Source of the DNA: CATOSD01 sp034422735
GTDB lineage: Bacteria > Chloroflexota > Dehalococcoidia > Lucifugimonadales > CATOSD01
Assembly: GCA_034422735.1 (NCBI GenBank)
Contig: DAOUJL010000053.1
Span: 1 to 59,872 of the forward strand
Reading direction: 5' to 3'
Length of the DNA: 59,872 nucleotides
The position numbers and the translations under genes are program-made. Shown here piece after piece: positions 58,640 through 59,872 of the stretch (the first letter of the stretch is position 1; each line of letters opens with the position of its first letter). The notes beneath the pieces are model-generated. The model did not search any database and was not told where the DNA came from. It saw only the letters and a program-made list of their open reading frames with translations.

Positions 58640-58843
58640 TCACACTCCTTAAATGCTTGGGGCTAAGGGTGGTTAATCCGAGACAGGCCTAATGGCCGTG
58701 GGTGTGGAAAGAGACGTTATCGCGGGACGCCTTGCGAGGCGAAGGATGACGGACATGACAAAACCGCCGGAGCAAGCCAGCGGGAGATGCGTAGATGGCC
58801 GCACGTGCGGCAATGCGGTTGGGGATCATAAATGGTTCTTACT

Positions 58844-58873
58844 ACGCTAGCACACCGCGGCCAGCAGTGTCAA
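58844..58873 (-). promoter_or_regulatory. Promoter of rpoB-rpoC
   Basis: On the minus strand a consensus TTGACA (58868-58873), an 18-nt spacer and TAGCGT (58844-58849) with TGC in front as extended -10. It gives a leader of about 200 nt before rpoB. Confidence 0.6.
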
Positions 58874-58899
58874 GCAAAAAATCAGGCGCACAAAACGCT

Positions 58900-59490
58900 C
58901 TAGAGCGCCACACTCTCCAAGAGCTCTTTGGTCAACTCAACTCGTTCGTCAGAGGCGAGCCAAAGCTCCTCGGCGAAGGTCGAATCGCCTTTGCTGTCCA
59001 CTCTGGGACCGTGGAAAAGCCAGACTGCGATTCCCTCTTGTTTCGCTAATTCGACCGCCGGCAAGAAGTCGCTGTCCCCTGCGACCAATACTGCGTGAGT
59101 AATCCTGTTCTTCACACTCAATGTCGCAAGATCAAGGCCCAGCATGAGATCAACTCGCTTTTGCTGCAAGACTGGTTTTCCCATTGAGTCTAGCCCTCTA
59201 AAGGCTAATCGTCCTTCTCTGACTGTGAATCTTTCAATTCTCTGCAGCGCGTGAAAGAAACTGCGAGTGCCAGAAAGTGCGCTTCGCTCCTCGATCGTCG
59301 GATTCTCAGATTGAAACGGCAAGCAGTCATAATAGTAAGTCCTCAGCAGATCTACCGGGTCAGCAGTCTTGTTCGCAACAGCAATCAGGATTTCGTTGGC
59401 GAACTTGGAGTAATCGACCCTGACGGAATACTCATTGTAAGCAACTGCTCTCATGTATCCGCCATCAATGAATATCGCCAACCTTGCCAT
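58900..59490 (-). CDS. NYN-domain (PIN-like, LabA/DUF88) protein
   Basis: A 196-aa putative ribonuclease-fold protein. The acidic active-site residues sit in IFIDGGYMRA (N-terminus), QKRVDLMLGLDLA and LVAGDSDFLPAVE, followed by AKQEGIAVWLFHG. NYN proteins process RNA or act in defence and toxin-like roles; this one is alone. Its GC is well below the rpoBC block next to it, which suggests acquired DNA. GAGAGG lies close before the ATG. An intrinsic terminator between promoter and gene suggests attenuation. Confidence 0.88.
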   Translation of the reverse strand: MARLAIFIDGGYMRAVAYNEYSVRVDYSKFANEILIAVANKTADPVDLLRTYYYDCLPFQSENPTIEERSALSGTRSFFHALQRIERFTVREGRLAFRGLDSMGKPVLQQKRVDLMLGLDLATLSVKNRITHAVLVAGDSDFLPAVELAKQEGIAVWLFHGPRVDSKGDSTFAEELWLASDERVELTKELLESVAL

Positions 59491-59516
59491 GACCTCTCCC
59501 TACTCCTAAATAAGGC

Positions 59517-59550
59517 AAAAAAAGGGCCGAAGAGTTGAACCCTCCGACCC
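59517..59550 (-). terminator. Intrinsic terminator upstream of the NYN gene
   Basis: On the minus strand a 9-bp stem (59542-59550 with 59526-59534 region, two wobble pairs) followed by seven T residues at 59517-59523. It is 27 nt before the NYN ATG, in the position of an attenuator. Confidence 0.65.
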
Positions 59551-59680
59551 TGCTGTTGCGCTCGCAACATCTGGAAAATTCACCTGACATGCCACCGCGT
59601 ACAGTGCTCTGTCGCTCGTTGGCTAAACGCCTACAGTTGCACGACAGGCCGTCTTGAGTGGGACACCAGGGGCTATATTG
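59517..59680 (-). ncRNA. Candidate attenuated leader or small RNA before the NYN gene
   Basis: A promoter at 59686-59715 and a terminator at 59517-59550 bound about 160 nt on the minus strand. A TGTTGCGAGCGCAACA hairpin lies just before the terminator. No convincing gene is inside. It could be a regulatory leader for the NYN gene or a separate RNA. The layout is like the unit at 2718-2866. Confidence 0.4.
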
Positions 59681-59685
59681 CAATC

Positions 59686-59715
59686 ATTGTCGTCAAAGGC
59701 CCTGCTGCTTGTCAA
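59686..59715 (-). promoter_or_regulatory. Promoter of the NYN leader
   Basis: On the minus strand TTGACA (59710-59715), an 18-nt spacer and GACAAT (59686-59691). Confidence 0.55.
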
Positions 59716-59761
59716 CCCCTGAACCCGTTTCCAGTTCTGACTCTCAACCGAAACGGCTCGC

Positions 59762-59819
59762 GCGACCTCAAAATCAATGGTTACCGAACGAGAGGTGCGA
59801 CCTCAAAATTGCGGTTACC
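59762..59819. repeat. Two short direct repeats at the right edge
   Basis: GCGACCTCAAAAT, a 3-4 nt variable part and GGTTACC occur at 59762-59785 and again at 59797-59819, a 35-bp period. Closely spaced repeats of this kind occur at the ends of IS21-like elements, but no transposase gene is visible before the window ends. Apart from these and the leader unit, I see no gene in 59491-59872. Confidence 0.5.
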
Positions 59820-59872
59820 AGCGGTGTTCCAGTTTAGGGGGTCGCCACGCCTCCATGCCAGCTTCTCAAGCT

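Overview
The window is about 60 kb of GC-rich bacterial chromosome (lower GC at both ends). Most genes are house-keeping: rpoB-rpoC, efp, xseA-xseB, aroQ, folC, fabF, metF, queC, glnS, pcrA, xerC and uppP. Three phosphotriesterase-like hydrolases, an FAH-family enzyme, VOC, RidA and NHL-repeat proteins, and a short palindromic repeat scattered between genes, suggest a Chloroflexota genome, probably Dehalococcoidia or SAR202-like. That placement is inference; no rRNA is present.

Layout. 1-2.9 kb is lower-GC accessory DNA: a transposase N-terminus, an 849-aa membrane protein, and a promoter/structured RNA/terminator unit. 3-10.1 kb holds xerC, an FAH-PTE pair, and a two-component system followed by uppP. 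10.3-18.4 kb holds a TPR protein, aroQ-M24 peptidase-efp-xseAB, a dual-specificity phosphatase joined to a second PTE homologue, VOC and RidA. 18.5-24.8 kb holds speD-speE (overlapping), pcrA, GPP34, GNAT and an epimerase. 24.8-31 kb holds a TPP enzyme, Uma2 protein, NHL protein, GNAT-Nudix pair, a small membrane protein and a voltage-gated-type ion channel. 31.5-48.3 kb holds an OLD-like ATPase, folC-fabF, metF-queC, glnS, a third PTE homologue, S9 peptidase, MFS-FAD oxidoreductase and a DUF2339 protein. 48.3-58.9 kb is a minus-strand block of rpoB, rpoC, tRNA-Val, a small hypothetical gene, two selenoprotein genes, tRNA-Asp and a cupin. 58.9-59.9 kb is low-GC again, with a NYN-domain gene behind an attenuator-like leader.

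The main discovery lies between the two tRNAs (48.9-50.2 kb, minus strand). Two adjacent genes look broken by in-frame TGA codons but read as intact selenoproteins. The first is a ferredoxin:thioredoxin reductase catalytic subunit with Sec at both positions of the redox-active disulfide (CPU...CPC...CIU) and all four Fe-S ligand cysteines kept. The second, 16 nt downstream, is a small glutaredoxin/thioredoxin-fold protein with a UGPC active site. Each of the three TGA codons is followed, after 13-15 nt, by a perfect 7-bp hairpin whose loop has G at position 1 or 2, the expected bacterial SECIS geometry. I infer a ferredoxin-driven diselenide/selenol relay, apparently transcribed with tRNA-Val.

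Other points of interest: an ion channel with a native TLDDW filter, an aminopropyltransferase resembling thermospermine synthases, an OLD-like ATPase with a degenerate Toprim domain, a repeat inserted in frame into uppP, and two small promoter-to-terminator RNA units at the window's low-GC ends.
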